Below the pieces are notes generated by a model that did no database searches, was not told the origin of the DNA, and was given only the letters and a program-made list of their open reading frames with translations. A DNA stretch of 64,000 nt. Source: Taishania sp965247975. GTDB lineage: Bacteria > Bacteroidota > Bacteroidia > Flavobacteriales_D > Crocinitomicaceae. Below, piece by piece: positions 25,448 to 34,199 of the stretch (its first letter is position 1; each line of letters begins with the position of its first letter). A program made the position numbers and the translations under genes. The stretch is from the NCBI GenBank assembly GCA_965247975.1, contig OZ252050.1, forward strand, positions 3,782,001-3,846,000. The letters run 5' to 3'.

Positions 25448-25529
25448 AAAAAAGAGGTCTTCCAACCTCTTTTTCTTTTCTCTATTTTCGTTTAAAACTC
25501 AAACGTTTCCATGAATTTCGTTGTGAAAT
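25448..25529. repeat. Copy B: accC 3' end and terminator (82 bp)
   Basis: This is the copy joined to the intact accC gene. It covers the last 12 codons including the stop (25492-25494) and the terminator. It matches 25219-25300 at 75 of 82 positions with no gap. Confidence 0.9.
25450..25475 (-). terminator. Terminator of the fatty-acid operon after accC
   Basis: AAAAGAGGT (25450-25458) pairs with ACCTCTTTT (25465-25473). On the minus strand the stem is followed by a T run, 19 nt past the accC stop. An equivalent hairpin exists in copy A at 25221-25244. Confidence 0.7.
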
Positions 25530-26826
25530 CTCCTTCTTGGAATTTCGGATCTTCCATTAATTTTTGATGGAAAGGAATCGTTGTTTTTATTCCTTCAATG
25601 ATGTATTCATCCAAAGCACGTTTCATTTTTAGAATTGCTTCCTCTCGTGTTTGTGCCACCACGATCAACTTCGAAATCATTGAATCGTAGTTTGGTGGAA
25701 TGGTGTAACCTGAATAAACATGTGTATCGATACGGACTCCGTGTCCACCTGGTGAATGATATGTTGTGATCGTTCCTGGTGATGGTCTGAAATCATGGTA
25801 AGGATCTTCTGCGTTGATACGACACTGAATCGCATGCATTTTTGGATAGTGATTTACACCTGAAATTTTTTCCCCAGCTGCCAATTTGATTTGTTCCTTG
25901 ATCAAATCGTAGTTGATTACTTCTTCCGTAATCGTATGCTCTACTTGGATGCGGGTATTCATTTCCATGAAATAGAAATCACGGTGTTTGTCAACCAAAA
26001 ACTCAACCGTTCCAACTCCTTCGTATTTTACCGCTTTCGCTGCTTTAATGGCTGCTTCACCCATACGCTCACGCAATTCATCGGTCATAAATGGCGATGG
26101 AGTTTCCTCTACCAATTTTTGATGACGACGTTGGATCGAACAATCACGCTCTGACAAGTGACATGCATTTCCGTATTGATCTCCAGCAATTTGAATTTCA
26201 ATGTGACGTGGCTCTTCAATGTATTTTTCCATGTACAAACCATCGTTTCCAAACGCTGCCGCAGATTCTTGACGCGCTGAATCCCAAGCTGCTTCCAAAT
26301 CTTCTTCTTTCCAAACGATACGCATCCCTTTTCCACCACCTCCAGCAGTTGCTTTCATGATGACAGGATACTTGATTTTTTTTGCTACTGCTTTCGCATC
26401 TGCAACATCTTTCAATAAACCAACAGATCCAGGAATACACGGCACTCCAGCTTTAATCATGGTCGCTTTAGCACTTGCTTTATCACCCATTCCAGCAATT
26501 TGTTCTGGCGTAGCTCCAATAAACTTAATTCCATGCTCTTGACACACTTTCGAAAATTTCTCATTTTCAGAAAGGAATCCATAACCTGGATGAATGGCGT
26601 CAGCATTTGTGATTTCAGCTGCTGCAATGATATTTGGAATGCTTAAGTACGATTTAGAACTTACTGGTGGACCAATGCAAACCGCTTCATCCGCAAATCT
26701 TACAGGCAAACTATCTTTATCTGCTGTGGAATAAACGGCAACCGTTTTAATTCCCATTTCCTTACAAGTTCGAATCACACGAAGTGCAATTTCTCCTCTG
26801 TTGGCGATTAATATTTTTTTAAACAT
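25492..26826 (-). CDS. accC: Acetyl-CoA carboxylase, biotin carboxylase subunit
   Basis: Carboxylates the biotin of AccB using ATP and bicarbonate, the first half of malonyl-CoA formation. The 444 residues show the ATP-grasp features: KKILIANRGEIALRVIRT at the N-terminus, the glycine-rich loop KATAGGGGKGMRIV, the metal and active-site segment FMEMNTRIQVEHTITEE, and a normal C-terminal domain. The length is standard. It lies 60 nt downstream of accB at the end of a yceD-rpmF-plsX-fabH-accB-accC run. Its last 12 codons and terminator are duplicated downstream, but the gene itself is complete. Confidence 0.97.
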   Translation of the reverse strand: MFKKILIANRGEIALRVIRTCKEMGIKTVAVYSTADKDSLPVRFADEAVCIGPPVSSKSYLSIPNIIAAAEITNADAIHPGYGFLSENEKFSKVCQEHGIKFIGATPEQIAGMGDKASAKATMIKAGVPCIPGSVGLLKDVADAKAVAKKIKYPVIMKATAGGGGKGMRIVWKEEDLEAAWDSARQESAAAFGNDGLYMEKYIEEPRHIEIQIAGDQYGNACHLSERDCSIQRRHQKLVEETPSPFMTDELRERMGEAAIKAAKAVKYEGVGTVEFLVDKHRDFYFMEMNTRIQVEHTITEEVINYDLIKEQIKLAAGEKISGVNHYPKMHAIQCRINAEDPYHDFRPSPGTITTYHSPGGHGVRIDTHVYSGYTIPPNYDSMISKLIVVAQTREEAILKMKRALDEYIIEGIKTTIPFHQKLMEDPKFQEGDFTTKFMETFEF

Positions 26827-26886
26827 AACCTACTTTTTTTAGAATGATGACTCTTCACATGCCACAAAGCATGAAAAGGATTTCGA

Positions 26887-27369
26887 TTATGCTGGCTCTA
26901 CCAAGAATAATGGTTGATCGTATTCTACCGGAGAAGAATCGTCTACCAAAACTTTCACAATTTTACCGCTTACCTCAGACTCAATTTCATTGAACAATTT
27001 CATTGCCTCAATAATACACAAAGCATCTCCTGTTGAAATTGTTTGACCAACTGAAACAAATGGCTCTTTGTCTGGTCCAGAAGAACGATAGAACGTTCCA
27101 ATCATTGGCGATTTTACTGTAATTAATTTTGAATCGTCTGCAACTGGAGTAGCTGGTGCTGGAGCCGCAGCAACTGGCGCGGGTGCAGCAACAGGAAGTG
27201 CAACTGGTGCTGGTGCCGGTGCAGCAGCTTGAACAAAAATTTGCTTACTTGAATCGTGAATGCTATCTGTCTTGATTGTTAATTTGAAGTCTTTTTGTTC
27301 GATTTCAACTTCATTTACACCAGATTTAGCAACAAATCTGATTAAATCTTGTATTTCTTTAATATTCAT
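26887..27369 (-). CDS. accB: Biotin carboxyl carrier protein of acetyl-CoA carboxylase
   Basis: Carries biotin between biotin carboxylase and carboxyltransferase. The 160-residue protein has an N-terminal helix-rich part, an Ala/Pro linker (about 48-78), and a C-terminal biotinyl domain with the modified lysine in CIIEAMKLFNEIES (K124). A thumb-like insert of AccB type (GPDKEPFVSVGQ) is present. Placement directly before accC fits cotranscription. The carboxyltransferase genes accA and accD are not in the window. Confidence 0.97.
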   Translation of the reverse strand: MNIKEIQDLIRFVAKSGVNEVEIEQKDFKLTIKTDSIHDSSKQIFVQAAAPAPAPVALPVAAPAPVAAAPAPATPVADDSKLITVKSPMIGTFYRSSGPDKEPFVSVGQTISTGDALCIIEAMKLFNEIESEVSGKIVKVLVDDSSPVEYDQPLFLVEPA

Positions 27370-27406
27370 TGTAGTGCAATTTTAATTTTTTTAAAAATAC
27401 TAATTA

Positions 27407-28396
27407 TTATGAATTGTAAGCCCATTTCAAATAAACGGCTCCCCAAGTAAATCCACCTCCAAAAGCTGACAAAATTAAGGTGTCGCCTTTTTTAAGTTGT
27501 TTTTCGTAATCCCACAAACACAACGGTAAAGTACCAGCAGTCGTGTTACCATACTTTTGAATGTTTACCATCACTTTTTCTTTCGGTAAACCCATGCGAT
27601 CTGCAGTTGCGTCAATAATTCTCAAATTAGCTTGATGTGGAACTAACCAATCAACATCTTCGCTTGTTAAATTATTTTTTTCCATGATTTCGGCAGAAAC
27701 CTCAGCCATGTTTGTAACCGCAAATTTGAAAACTTGTTTTCCTTCTTGTTTCACATAGTGCATGCGTTTCTCAACCGTTTCAATAGAAGCAGGATTCAAT
27801 GATCCACCACCAGGTTGTAACAAGTAATTTCTTCCTGCGCCATCTGATCTTAGAATAGAATCGATGACTCCTAAACCTTCTTCATTTGGCTCGAGCAAAA
27901 CCGCTCCTCCTCCATCACCGAAAATAACGCAGGTAGCGCGATCTTGGTAATCCAAAATGGCTGACATTTTATCAACGCCAATGACGATTACTTTTTTGTA
28001 TTTGCCTGTTTCAATAAATTGAGCACCTGTTGTAAGTCCATAAATGAAACCTGAACAAGCTGCAATTAGGTCAAATCCCCAAGCGTTTTTCATTCCAATT
28101 TTGTCACAAACCACGTTTGCTGTACTTGGAAATGGATAATCTGGAGTGACTGTGGCACAAATAACCAAATCAATATCAAGCGGATCAATGCCTTTTTTCT
28201 GCAACAATTTTTCTACAGCAGCAGCTGCGATGTCAGAAGATCCTCCTTCGCGCAAAATGCGGCGCTCTTTGATTCCAGTTCGTGTAGTAATCCACTCGTC
28301 GTTTGTATCAACAAATTTCGCTAAATCGTCATTTGTGACAACTTCGTCGGGAACGTATCCCTCCACACCAGTAATGGCGGCTGTAATGTTTCCCAT
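27407..28396 (-). CDS. fabH: 3-oxoacyl-[acyl-carrier-protein] synthase III
   Basis: Starts fatty-acid chains by condensing an acyl-CoA primer with malonyl-ACP. The 329 residues carry the Cys-His-Asn triad: AACSGFIYGL (C114), WLVPHQANLRI (His) and KYGNTTAGTLPL (Asn). The ending GGGFTWGAVYLKW is also typical. The gene begins 1 nt after plsX. The plsX-fabH neighbourhood with rpmF is an old bacterial arrangement linking ribosome synthesis and membrane lipids. In Bacteroidetes the primer is often branched; that cannot be read from the sequence. Confidence 0.97.
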   Translation of the reverse strand: MGNITAAITGVEGYVPDEVVTNDDLAKFVDTNDEWITTRTGIKERRILREGGSSDIAAAAVEKLLQKKGIDPLDIDLVICATVTPDYPFPSTANVVCDKIGMKNAWGFDLIAACSGFIYGLTTGAQFIETGKYKKVIVIGVDKMSAILDYQDRATCVIFGDGGGAVLLEPNEEGLGVIDSILRSDGAGRNYLLQPGGGSLNPASIETVEKRMHYVKQEGKQVFKFAVTNMAEVSAEIMEKNNLTSEDVDWLVPHQANLRIIDATADRMGLPKEKVMVNIQKYGNTTAGTLPLCLWDYEKQLKKGDTLILSAFGGGFTWGAVYLKWAYNS

Positions 28397-28397
28397 A

Positions 28398-29336
28398 TTA
28401 TTTAAAAGCTTTAATAATCTTCAAAGATAATTCAGATTTTGCTACTTCATACGAATGTTTAATCATATTTTTCACAGCGATATCATTTGAAATTCCATGG
28501 CCAATAATTACGTTGCCTTTCACCCCTAAAACTGGAGTTCCACCATAATTTTCGTAATTAAAACGGTCAAAATATTCATCGCTGATGCCTCGTTTTTTGA
28601 GCAAGGTATACATCGCTTCAGCTTGCTTGAGGACAATATTTCCCGTAAATCCATCACACACAATCACATCTGCTTTTCCTGTAAAAAGATCACGACCTTC
28701 TACATTTCCAATGAAATTGATTTCATCCGATTCAGCCAATAATTTATGCGCAGCCACTGTAACCAAATTTCCTTTAGATTCTTCCTCGCCGATGCTTAAC
28801 AATGCTACGCGTGGGTTCTCAACGCCATAAACGGTTTGAGAATAAATGGAACCCAAAACAGCAAATTGATACAAGACATCGGACTTGCAATCAGCATTTG
28901 ATCCAACATCCAAAATAATGGATTGGCTATTATTAATGCACGGCAAAATGGATGTGATGCACGGGCGAATAACACCTGGAATTGCGTTTACTTTATAAAT
29001 TGCACCGACCAACATGGCGCCAGTATTACCTGTACTTGCGAAAGCATCAATCCTTCCTGAGGCGAGGTAATCAAAGCCTAGAGCAATAGAACTATTCGGT
29101 TTTTGAGGAATCGCACGTGTTGGGTGGTCATGCATGGTGATGATATCCGGAGCATGCACGATTTCAAACTCTTCTGGGTTTGCGCCAAACGCCAAAAGGC
29201 GACTAAAGATTAACTCTTTGTCGCCAAATAATACGATTGATGCATCTGAAGGAAGTTCATTCTTAGCTAGTATCGCACCAGAGACATTCGCGTCTGGAGC
29301 AAAATCACCACCTAAAATATCTATCCCTATCTTCAT
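28398..29336 (-). CDS. plsX: Phosphate acyltransferase PlsX
   Basis: Makes acyl-phosphate from acyl-ACP for phospholipid synthesis at the inner face of the membrane. The 312-residue sequence starts MKIGIDILGGDFAPDANVSG (the family consensus has D(A/M)MGGDxAP) and includes VIGASTGNTGA-like ASTGNTGAMLVGA, IILDVGSNADCKS, GNVEGRDLF and VCDGFTGNIVLKQAEA. It lies 24 nt after rpmF and 1 nt before fabH, so the three are probably one transcript. Confidence 0.96.
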   Translation of the reverse strand: MKIGIDILGGDFAPDANVSGAILAKNELPSDASIVLFGDKELIFSRLLAFGANPEEFEIVHAPDIITMHDHPTRAIPQKPNSSIALGFDYLASGRIDAFASTGNTGAMLVGAIYKVNAIPGVIRPCITSILPCINNSQSIILDVGSNADCKSDVLYQFAVLGSIYSQTVYGVENPRVALLSIGEEESKGNLVTVAAHKLLAESDEINFIGNVEGRDLFTGKADVIVCDGFTGNIVLKQAEAMYTLLKKRGISDEYFDRFNYENYGGTPVLGVKGNVIIGHGISNDIAVKNMIKHSYEVAKSELSLKIIKAFK

Positions 29337-29360
29337 ACACGAAGGGCTTGCGCTACAGTA

Positions 29361-29552
29361 TTATACTGCAACTTCTTTTTCAGCTACTACTTTCCCTTTG
29401 TAATAAAGTTTTCCTTCATGCCAATAAGCATGGTGGAACAAATGTGGCTGACCCGTTGTAGGGCATGTAGCGATGTTTTTTGCTACCGCATTTTTATGGG
29501 TTCTTCTCTTGTCTCTTCTTGTGGTCGAGATCTTGCGTTTCGGATGTGCCAT
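29361..29552 (-). CDS. rpmF: Ribosomal protein bL32
   Basis: Sixty-three residues opening MAHPKRKISTTRRDKRRTH, the conserved bL32 start, followed by CPTTGQPHLFHHAYW. The usual zinc-binding four-cysteine form is reduced to one cysteine and histidines, as in the many zinc-independent bL32 proteins. It lies between the yceD-like gene (22 nt) and plsX, the conserved order in many phyla. Confidence 0.97.
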   Translation of the reverse strand: MAHPKRKISTTRRDKRRTHKNAVAKNIATCPTTGQPHLFHHAYWHEGKLYYKGKVVAEKEVAV

Positions 29553-29574
29553 TTTACTTTTATATTATATATTC

Positions 29575-30171
29575 TTAATTCAAATTTTTCAAAATCGACC
29601 AACGTGGATCAATGTCATCATTATCGCCATTGTCATCATCGTCGTTTTCGTCTTCATCATCGTCGAAGTCGTCATCGTCGAAATCATCGTCTTCGTCCGA
29701 TTCATCTTCATCTTCTGGATTTAGCAAATATTCATTCAACGCATCCACCATTTCAGGATCGCATTCGCCTTCTTCGTGGATACAACGCAAAGGCAACGAA
29801 ATCGTGATTAACTCGTAAATGTTGTTCTTCACATCAACTTCGTAACTATCTGGATGAATCATCACAAGTGTTTCGTCGTCTGAAAGTTCAGTTCCAAATT
29901 TATAAATCAATTGAAACGACCCTCTAACCGGCACATTCACTGGCGCTGTACAACGATCACATGCGGTCTTCACTTTTCCTTGAACAGAAAAATTACCCAC
30001 CATCATTGTGTCTTTTTTGTCGAATAGCAAATCGACTTGCACATCACCACTGTGGATGATTGAATATTCTAAATCTTCAAAGAACGCATCTTCTATATGA
30101 TATTCAAACGTATGAGTTCCCTGTTTTAAACCGATAAACGGTATCACATATTCTCTTGACGAATTGGTCAT
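29575..30171 (-). CDS. YceD/DUF177-family protein with long acidic tail
   Basis: From the ATG at 30171 the protein has 198 residues. The frame reaches a TTG at 30192, but a promoter box overlaps that extension. The core carries the DUF177 pattern (FSVQGKVKTACDRCTAPV, then FQLIYKFG), a family linked to 23S rRNA maturation and co-located with rpmF in most bacteria. The last 45 or so residues are unusually acidic (runs of Asp and Glu with few other residues) before an ordinary end DPRWSILKNLN. The repetitive GAT/GAA coding of this tail (about 29600-29720) looks like codon-level expansion. Confidence 0.88.
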   Translation of the reverse strand: MTNSSREYVIPFIGLKQGTHTFEYHIEDAFFEDLEYSIIHSGDVQVDLLFDKKDTMMVGNFSVQGKVKTACDRCTAPVNVPVRGSFQLIYKFGTELSDDETLVMIHPDSYEVDVKNNIYELITISLPLRCIHEEGECDPEMVDALNEYLLNPEDEDESDEDDDFDDDDFDDDEDENDDDDNGDNDDIDPRWSILKNLN

Positions 30172-30189
30172 CACATAAAAATTGGAGGG

Positions 30190-30197
30190 CAAAGGTA
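30190..30197 (-). promoter_or_regulatory. Candidate -7 box of the yceD-rpmF-plsX-fabH-accBC operon
   Basis: The minus strand reads TACCTTTG, matching TAnnTTTG, 19 nt before the preferred ATG at 30171. No good -33 element is seen. Confidence 0.5.
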
Positions 30198-30288
30198 ATA
30201 ATTTAAACGTAACCTTGTTAATATCTTGCGGAAAATCTTCTCATTTTTCAAGAATCCATGACCCCAAATTAAAATTCTAACTCATTTT

Positions 30289-31437
30289 TCACTCATCAAA
30301 TGCTCTTTTTGACTTTTTAGGATCTTCAGGAGTGAAAGGTAATGGATTCGCAAAAATCTCTTTAAAACGAGCATTACTTGCGTGAATGTCCATCGCTAAA
30401 TACATCGCACTTAAAAATGATTGAGGTGAAGCACAATTTTTTCCAACGATGTCATACGCTGTTCCATGATCAGGTGATGTGCGCACAATCGGCAATCCCG
30501 CAGTGAAATTCACTCCATCTTCAAATGCCAACGCTTTGAACGCTGCTAAACCTTGGTCGTGATACATTGCCAAAACTCCGTCATAATTAGCTCTGGCATC
30601 AGATCCAAAGAAACCATCCGCTGGAAAAGGACCAAAACACAAAATATTTTTTTCCTTGGCTAAATTAATAGCTGGAATAATCGTCTCTAGTTCTTCTGTT
30701 CCCATTTTTCCGTTTTCACCGGCATGAGGATTCACACCAAACACGGCAATTTTAGGGCGAATAATACCAAAATCTTTACGCAAGCTTTTCTCAAAACTCA
30801 TGATTTTTGCTAAGATTTTTTCTTTGGTTAAAGCCGCACTTACTTCTTTCAATGCGATGTGACTTGTAACTAAAGCTACCCGTAATGATCCTGAAACCAT
30901 GACCATCAACGCATCTTCTTCGCCTGCCAAATTTGCCAAATACTCTGTGTGACCAGGAAATTTAAACCCAGATTTCGACATTGCATCCTTTGAAATTGGA
31001 GCTGTGACGAGTACGTCAATTTTGCCAGAACCTAAGTCTTGCGTAGCTCTTTCAAGCGACATAAACGCATATTTCCCGCCTGCTTCCGTTGGCTTTCCAA
31101 GATCAAACTGAATTTCTTCGTCCCATACATTGACCACATTTACTTTGCGATTCACTGCTTCATCCGCTGTTTTGCACGATTGGTAAGCGAAATCATTGTT
31201 TTCTAGCAATTTTTTATGGTAAGACAATACTTTTGTAGATCCATAAATAACTGGTGTACAATCTAATAATATGCGATGATCTGAAAAGGCTTTGATAATT
31301 ATTTCTGGGCCAATTCCATTGATATCACCAATGGATATACCAATTCGAATCGGATTTTCTTTTCCCGTTTCACGATCAGTTCTCGCTGATGGCTGACTTT
31401 TTTCGGTGCCTTCCAGTTTTTCGATTGACTTTTCCAT
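30289..31437 (-). CDS. pdxA: 4-hydroxythreonine-4-phosphate dehydrogenase
   Basis: Acts in pyridoxal 5'-phosphate synthesis (DXP-dependent route). The 382 residues contain the PdxA signatures IGISIGDINGIGPEII, FPGHTEYLANLAG (zinc histidine), VFGVNPHAGENGKMG, MYHDQGLAAFKAL and VRTSPDHGTAYDI. A charged N-terminal extension of about 28 residues (MEKSIEKLEGTEKSQPS) is unusual and could be trimmed if a later start were used, but no later ATG is convenient. Its ATG overlaps the stop of the aminopeptidase gene by one base, so the two are coupled. Confidence 0.95.
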   Translation of the reverse strand: MEKSIEKLEGTEKSQPSARTDRETGKENPIRIGISIGDINGIGPEIIIKAFSDHRILLDCTPVIYGSTKVLSYHKKLLENNDFAYQSCKTADEAVNRKVNVVNVWDEEIQFDLGKPTEAGGKYAFMSLERATQDLGSGKIDVLVTAPISKDAMSKSGFKFPGHTEYLANLAGEEDALMVMVSGSLRVALVTSHIALKEVSAALTKEKILAKIMSFEKSLRKDFGIIRPKIAVFGVNPHAGENGKMGTEELETIIPAINLAKEKNILCFGPFPADGFFGSDARANYDGVLAMYHDQGLAAFKALAFEDGVNFTAGLPIVRTSPDHGTAYDIVGKNCASPQSFLSAMYLAMDIHASNARFKEIFANPLPFTPEDPKKSKRAFDE

Positions 31438-32834
31438 TAATTATAATTTTTTAAAAAGTTAGCTAACAACCTCACTCCAGCGCCTGTACCTCCTTGGGTG
31501 TTATATGTATTTGCACTGTCAAGCCAAGCAGGTCCAGCAATGTCCATGTGAATATAAGGCGATTTTACAAAATGCTCTAAAAATTTTCCGGCTGAAATCA
31601 TTCCTGCGTTTCCTCCTCCAATATTTTTCAAGTCTGCAATTTTAGATTTCATTTCTTCGAAATACTCATCCCAAAACGGAAATTGAACCACTCGGTCAAA
31701 AGTTGCATTTCCAGCTGAGTTCAATTGATCGAAATATTTTTGGTCCGCATTTCCCATAATGATTGAAGCATGCGTTCCAATTGCACGTACCGCTGCACCC
31801 GTCAATGTTGCTGCGTCTATCACCAATTCTGGGTCGTATTTCTTACTGTATGAAAGTGCATCTGCCAAAATCATGCGGCCTTCTGCATCTGTGTTTAATA
31901 CTTCAACCGTTGTTCCATCATACATGGTAATGATATCGCCCGGAGTATACGCATTCAATCCAGGACGATTGTCAGTCGCCGGAATCAACGCGATTACATG
32001 AACATCTAATTTCCAAAGTGCTGCTAAGTAAATTGCACCTGCCATTGCTGCTCCTCCACCCATGTCGCTTTTCATAACGTCCATGCTTCCTGGAGTTGGT
32101 TTTAGACTCAAGCCACCTGTATCGTATACAACACCTTTTCCAACCAACACAATTGGTTTTGAATTGCGTGGATTTTCTGGCTTGTATTCCATAATTGTAA
32201 ATGTCGGTGGATCAATGGAACCTTTATTTACAGCAAGCAAACCGCCCATTTTTAATGATTCAATTTGGTCCTTTTCTAATATCGTAACGTTTAATGAAGT
32301 TTTTTTAGCAAGATCACTCATTTCAGAAGCAAATTTCTCAGCTGTCAAATAAGAAACTGGTTCATTTACCATATCTCTCGCCCAAAACACAGCCGAAATG
32401 GTTGCATTTAGTTCATTCAAGTTCGTTTCTGAAAATTCTTGACTTACGAAAATTTCTTCTCGTCCTTGTCTTTTTTTCTCATCTGTAAAATACTTTGTAA
32501 ACGCATAAGAAGCCAAAGCCATTCCTTCTAAAAGTGCGTAAAGTCCTTCGGAATTTCCAGAAACAACAATTTTCTCGTTCACATCTTTAATTGCTCCAAT
32601 AATTTTCGCCCCTTCCTTGCGCAAAAGTTCTGCATCTTCTTGGTGTTTCACAAGGATGTAACAACAATCGATTGTTTTTACAGATTTCTGTTTATCGTCT
32701 GAGCTCAAAAATGTGTTTGAATAGTCGATTAATTCTTGCGGAAAATGAACAGGAATGGATGAATCGTTTCCGAGCAGATGCACGAATGTTGCTTTCGAGA
32801 AAGTTTCTGATGTATATTTTACTTGCATGGACAT
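31437..32834 (-). CDS. pepA: Leucyl aminopeptidase (M17 family)
   Basis: A cytosolic dinuclear zinc or manganese exopeptidase. The frame opens at 32870, but MSMQVKYTS at 32834 is the likelier start (465 residues). Catalytic motifs are complete: VGKGVVYDTGGLSLKP (lysine and first metal ligands), MKSDMGGGAAMAG and NTDAEGRMILADAL (ligands and catalytic arginine). The N-terminal domain is weakly conserved as usual. It overlaps pdxA by 1 nt (TAATG). Confidence 0.94.
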   Translation of the reverse strand: MSMQVKYTSETFSKATFVHLLGNDSSIPVHFPQELIDYSNTFLSSDDKQKSVKTIDCCYILVKHQEDAELLRKEGAKIIGAIKDVNEKIVVSGNSEGLYALLEGMALASYAFTKYFTDEKKRQGREEIFVSQEFSETNLNELNATISAVFWARDMVNEPVSYLTAEKFASEMSDLAKKTSLNVTILEKDQIESLKMGGLLAVNKGSIDPPTFTIMEYKPENPRNSKPIVLVGKGVVYDTGGLSLKPTPGSMDVMKSDMGGGAAMAGAIYLAALWKLDVHVIALIPATDNRPGLNAYTPGDIITMYDGTTVEVLNTDAEGRMILADALSYSKKYDPELVIDAATLTGAAVRAIGTHASIIMGNADQKYFDQLNSAGNATFDRVVQFPFWDEYFEEMKSKIADLKNIGGGNAGMISAGKFLEHFVKSPYIHMDIAGPAWLDSANTYNTQGGTGAGVRLLANFLKNYN

Positions 32835-32936
32835 GATTTTGAAGTCCAAAATTAGCTTTTTATCCCACATCTCGCATTTGAAAAATTTGGGATTCTTTCA
32901 CGAGCCATGCAATCAGCTTGTACAAAGCACCAAAAA

Positions 32937-33875
32937 CTAGCGATAGACATAGTCAAACCGCTCACGAAAAAGCACAATTTCTTTTCCTTCATGCATGGCA
33001 CTTTGTTTCATTGCCACAGGTAAGCCATCTTTTAATGTGAATTGATATTTTGTCGCTGTAATAAATGTTCCCATTCCGAAGGTTGAATCCACAAATGATT
33101 TGCAGTAGCCTTCCTTTGTATACGAAAATGTTCTTCGAATTTCGAAAGGATCGTCCTTCCATTCCATTTTTTTTAAGATGCTTCCTTCATACTCATAGTT
33201 GCGCACATCCGATTCTTCGACCATGTTTTCCACATAGTATTTTTTGATTGGTGACTGATATGAACCCCAAATGATCCGATCCTGCGCAGTCGGTTTGCAC
33301 GCTGAATCAATTGACAATGGTTTCCAATATGCACTGTTACTAACGACAAACAAACCATTACCCGTTAATTTATCTTTGAAAAGTGTAACATGCTTGGTTT
33401 TTTTCACTTTTGAAACTTGTTGAAATCGAAATTCATGAATTCCTATGCTATCGGTTGATTCAATAGTAGTTTCCGCATGCCCTGAAAAGGGATCAAAATT
33501 TGAAAAATGAATGGATACGGCGTTTATTTTGCGATTGTCATAAAAGTTGGTATTCATTTGCTTCATCAAATAGCCGTTAGAGCTAAAAAAATATTCTAAT
33601 CTTCGTTGCGGAAAATGAGATGAATCTTGCATGTTTTTCCACCCTTCTTTACTATAAATAGATCTTGTTATTTGCTTGATGTTTTTTGCTTTCAACAGGG
33701 AATCATTAAACCAAACTGGGAAGGAAATCAATTGTTCTGCATCACTATAATAATTAGCCAAGTTGAACAAAGTATTTGTTTTTGCAATTGCTGAATTTTT
33801 TTGCGCATTATTCGAATCGCTGCTTCCACAGCTTGCGAAAAGAACAAGTAAAATAACGATCCAACTATTTTTCAT
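32937..33875 (-). CDS. Hypothetical lipoprotein
   Basis: From the ATG at 33875: MKNSWIVILLVLFASCGSSD, a lipoprotein signal with lipobox LFASC. The frame is open to 33914, but that would place 13 residues before the signal. The mature 295 residues are beta-rich, with repeated aromatic and charged strands (RRLEYFFSSNGYLMKQMN, NYEYEGSILKKMEWKDDP, TFSYTKEGYCKSF) reminiscent of short RHS/YD-like or toast-rack strands. I recognise no named family. Its place after the pepA-pdxA pair on the same strand gives no functional hint. Confidence 0.7.
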   Translation of the reverse strand: MKNSWIVILLVLFASCGSSDSNNAQKNSAIAKTNTLFNLANYYSDAEQLISFPVWFNDSLLKAKNIKQITRSIYSKEGWKNMQDSSHFPQRRLEYFFSSNGYLMKQMNTNFYDNRKINAVSIHFSNFDPFSGHAETTIESTDSIGIHEFRFQQVSKVKKTKHVTLFKDKLTGNGLFVVSNSAYWKPLSIDSACKPTAQDRIIWGSYQSPIKKYYVENMVEESDVRNYEYEGSILKKMEWKDDPFEIRRTFSYTKEGYCKSFVDSTFGMGTFITATKYQFTLKDGLPVAMKQSAMHEGKEIVLFRERFDYVYR

Positions 33876-34199
33876 ACTTAAAGAAAGTACTGCAATATTA
33901 AAATTAAAAGTCAACCAAATGCATTTTCAAGGAGAAAAGTTTCATCCGTTTCGAAATAAAAAGGCATTTCATTTGAACTACATTGAATTGTGTTGACTTC
34001 TTCCACCATTTTTATAGTTAAACAACTGAGGGTAAAAGAAATTTTTAGGAATCATAGGATGACTTTTAATTGAAAATAAGTACATTTGTTATAACAACGG
34101 CTTTAACACACTGAAAATGGAGCAATTACGTTTGTACTCAACTCAAATTCATGTCGCGCTACAAGGCAGTGATGTTGCGGTCTGTTACCTTTCAAATGC
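33876..34199. other. Intergenic region between divergent lipoprotein genes
   Basis: About 320 nt holding the promoters of two divergent lipoprotein genes. I saw no convincing full promoter. A 25-codon frame from an ATG near 33920 is too short to support. TACCTTTC (about 34186-34193) before the right-hand gene is a weak -7 candidate. Confidence 0.3.

Noticed and set aside
29418..29807. Open frames opposite rpmF and the acidic tail gene (histidine- and isoleucine-rich)
   Set aside because: They are mirror images of the GAT/GAA-rich acidic tail coding and of rpmF, and have no homology pattern of their own.
29612..29818. Serine-rich plus-strand frame, and the acidic coding repeat as a possible CRISPR or satellite
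   Set aside because: The periodicity is three-base codon repetition of GAT/GAA, with no spacer-repeat architecture. No CRISPR array was seen anywhere in the window.
4968..34108. Shared 14-mer CAACGGCTTTAACA near 4968 and 34095
   Set aside because: In 64 kb of AT-rich DNA several chance 14-mer matches are expected, and flanks do not match.
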